Source: Shinella lacus
Lineage (GTDB): Bacteria; Pseudomonadota; Alphaproteobacteria; Rhizobiales; Rhizobiaceae
Direction of reading: 5' to 3'
Length of the DNA stretch: 64,000 nucleotides
NCBI RefSeq assembly: GCF_010994755.1
Contig: NZ_WHSB02000002.1
Coordinates: 665,576-729,575, forward strand
Part shown: one piece after another, positions 63,114 to 64,000 of the stretch
Layout: each line of letters begins with the position of its first letter
Numbering within the stretch: the stretch's first letter is position 1
Made by a program: the position numbers and the translations under genes
Notes under the pieces: model-generated
Databases searched by the model: none
Told to the model about the DNA's origin: nothing
What the model saw: the letters and a program-made list of their open reading frames with translations, nothing else

Positions 63114-64000
63114 TTACTCGACGATCGAAGCAACGATGCCTGCGCCGACGGTGCGGCCGCCTTCGCGGATCGCGAAGCGCAGCTTTTCTTCCATCGCGAT
63201 CGGAACGATCAGCTCGACGGCAACCGTGACGTTGTCGCCCGGCATGACCATTTCCGTACCTTCCGGCAGCGAAACAATGCCCGTCACATCCGTCGTGCGG
63301 AAGTAGAACTGCGGACGGTAGTTCGTGAAGAACGGCGTATGACGGCCGCCTTCTTCCTTCGTCAGGATGTAGGCTTCTGCCATGAACTTCTTGTGCGGCT
63401 TGACCGAACCCGGCTTGCACAGGATCTGGCCACGCTCGACGCCGTCACGGTTCACACCGCGAACGAGAGCGCCGATGTTGTCGCCGGCCTGGCCCTGGTC
63501 GAGCAGCTTGCGGAACATTTCAACGCCGGTAACCGTCGTCTTCGAGGTCGGGCGGATGCCGACGATCTCGACTTCTTCACCGACCTTGACGATGCCGCGC
63601 TCGACGCGACCCGTCACAACCGTACCGCGGCCCGAGATCGAGAACACGTCTTCGATCGGCATCAGGAACGGCTGGTCGATCGGACGCTCCGGCGTCGGGA
63701 TGTACGCGTCGACAGCGGCCATCAGCTCGCGGATCGCGTCTTCACCGATCTTCTTGTCCGAATCTTCGAGAGCGGCCAGAGCCGAACCCTTGACGATCGG
63801 AATGTCGTCGCCCGGGAAGTCGTAGGACGACAGCAGTTCGCGCACTTCCAGCTCGACGAGCTCGAGGAGTTCAGCGTCGTCGACCTGGTCGACCTTGTTG
63901 AGGAACACGACGATTGCCGGAACGCCGACCTGGCGGGCGAGCAGGATGTGCTCGCGGGTCTGCGGCATCGGGCCGTCAGCAGCCGAGCAGACCAGGATCG
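63114..64000 (-). CDS. tuf: Elongation factor Tu (5' end outside window)
   Basis: The reading frame is open to the window edge and encodes about the last 295 residues of EF-Tu. Visible are [20 protein letters not shown], the G4 motif [10 protein letters not shown], the G5-like [10 protein letters not shown], domain 2 with [20 protein letters not shown] and domain 3 with [17 protein letters not shown]. It brings aminoacyl-tRNA to the ribosome. The G4 motif reads NKVD, where Cys is frequent in place of Val. Confidence 0.96.
   Translation of the reverse strand, partial: ILVCSAADGPMPQTREHILLARQVGVPAIVVFLNKVDQVDDAELLELVELEVRELLSSYDFPGDDIPIVKGSALAALEDSDKKIGEDAIRELMAAVDAYIPTPERPIDQPFLMPIEDVFSISGRGTVVTGRVERGIVKVGEEVEIVGIRPTSKTTVTGVEMFRKLLDQGQAGDNIGALVRGVNRDGVERGQILCKPGSVKPHKKFMAEAYILTKEEGGRHTPFFTNYRPQFYFRTTDVTGIVSLPEGTEMVMPGDNVTVAVELIVPIAMEEKLRFAIREGGRTVGAGIVASIVE

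Noticed and set aside
1..64000. CRISPR array
   Set aside because: No regularly spaced 25-40 base repeats with unique spacers were seen. The only tandem repeats are the 10-base ones near 550.

Overview
The window looks like the chromosome of a rhizobial alphaproteobacterium, most likely Rhizobiaceae (Rhizobium/Agrobacterium/Shinella-like). The evidence is high GC, alphaproteobacterial ribosomal proteins, a divergent ald/Lrp pair, class II NrdJ as the only ribonucleotide reductase seen, a DUF47-Pit pair, MsrPQ and many small rhizobial proteins. Genus assignment is inference; no search was run.

Bases 1 to about 4190 are the right part of a small integrated element. From right to left it holds a possible attachment core, a tyrosine integrase, an AlpA-type regulator with a clear promoter/operator, an 84-residue protein, a RepA/RecA-like ATPase, a short array of 10-bp direct repeats and the 3' part of an unidentified cargo gene. 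No capsid or conjugation genes are seen, so it resembles a phage satellite or small mobilizable element whose left end lies outside the window.

Bases 4300 to 26700 are core genome: cyclopropane fatty acid synthase, a same-strand run of cysteine synthase, Ala-tRNA editing protein, sulfurtransferase, acetyltransferase and OmpA-like protein, then a sugar-kinase/APH-fold phosphotransferase, DUF1203 protein, alanine dehydrogenase with its divergent Lrp-type regulator, a diguanylate cyclase, HlyU, threonine deaminase, TrkH, DUF47-Pit, an orphan beta-rich protein beside tRNA-Leu(UAA), WrbA, a CinA-type protein, a universal stress protein, xanthine phosphoribosyltransferase and a periplasmic sensor-like protein.

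Bases 26700 to 37500 form a vitamin B12-centred neighbourhood. The B12-dependent ribonucleotide reductase nrdJ sits behind two NrdR-box-like sites and three DnaA-box-like sites. A CobC-like phosphatase follows that lacks its catalytic histidine. On the other strand are two separate cobalamin riboswitches. One precedes metE, as expected. The other precedes an operon of glutathione-independent formaldehyde dehydrogenase (fdhA) and a 359-residue protein of unknown function; this pairing is the most unusual thing in the window.

Bases 37500 to 47900 carry mixed core genes: EEP-family protein, alpha/beta hydrolases, small secreted protein, DUF1883, rarA, a Deg protease, MsrPQ, a second GGDEF protein and a methyltransferase. 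Bases 47960 to the end hold the tuf-S10-spc-alpha ribosomal superoperon on the minus strand, from EF-Tu (cut by the window end) down to rplQ. Terminator-like hairpins after rpsQ, rplO and rpsM, and good sigma70-type promoters before secY and rpsM, suggest it is several transcription units.
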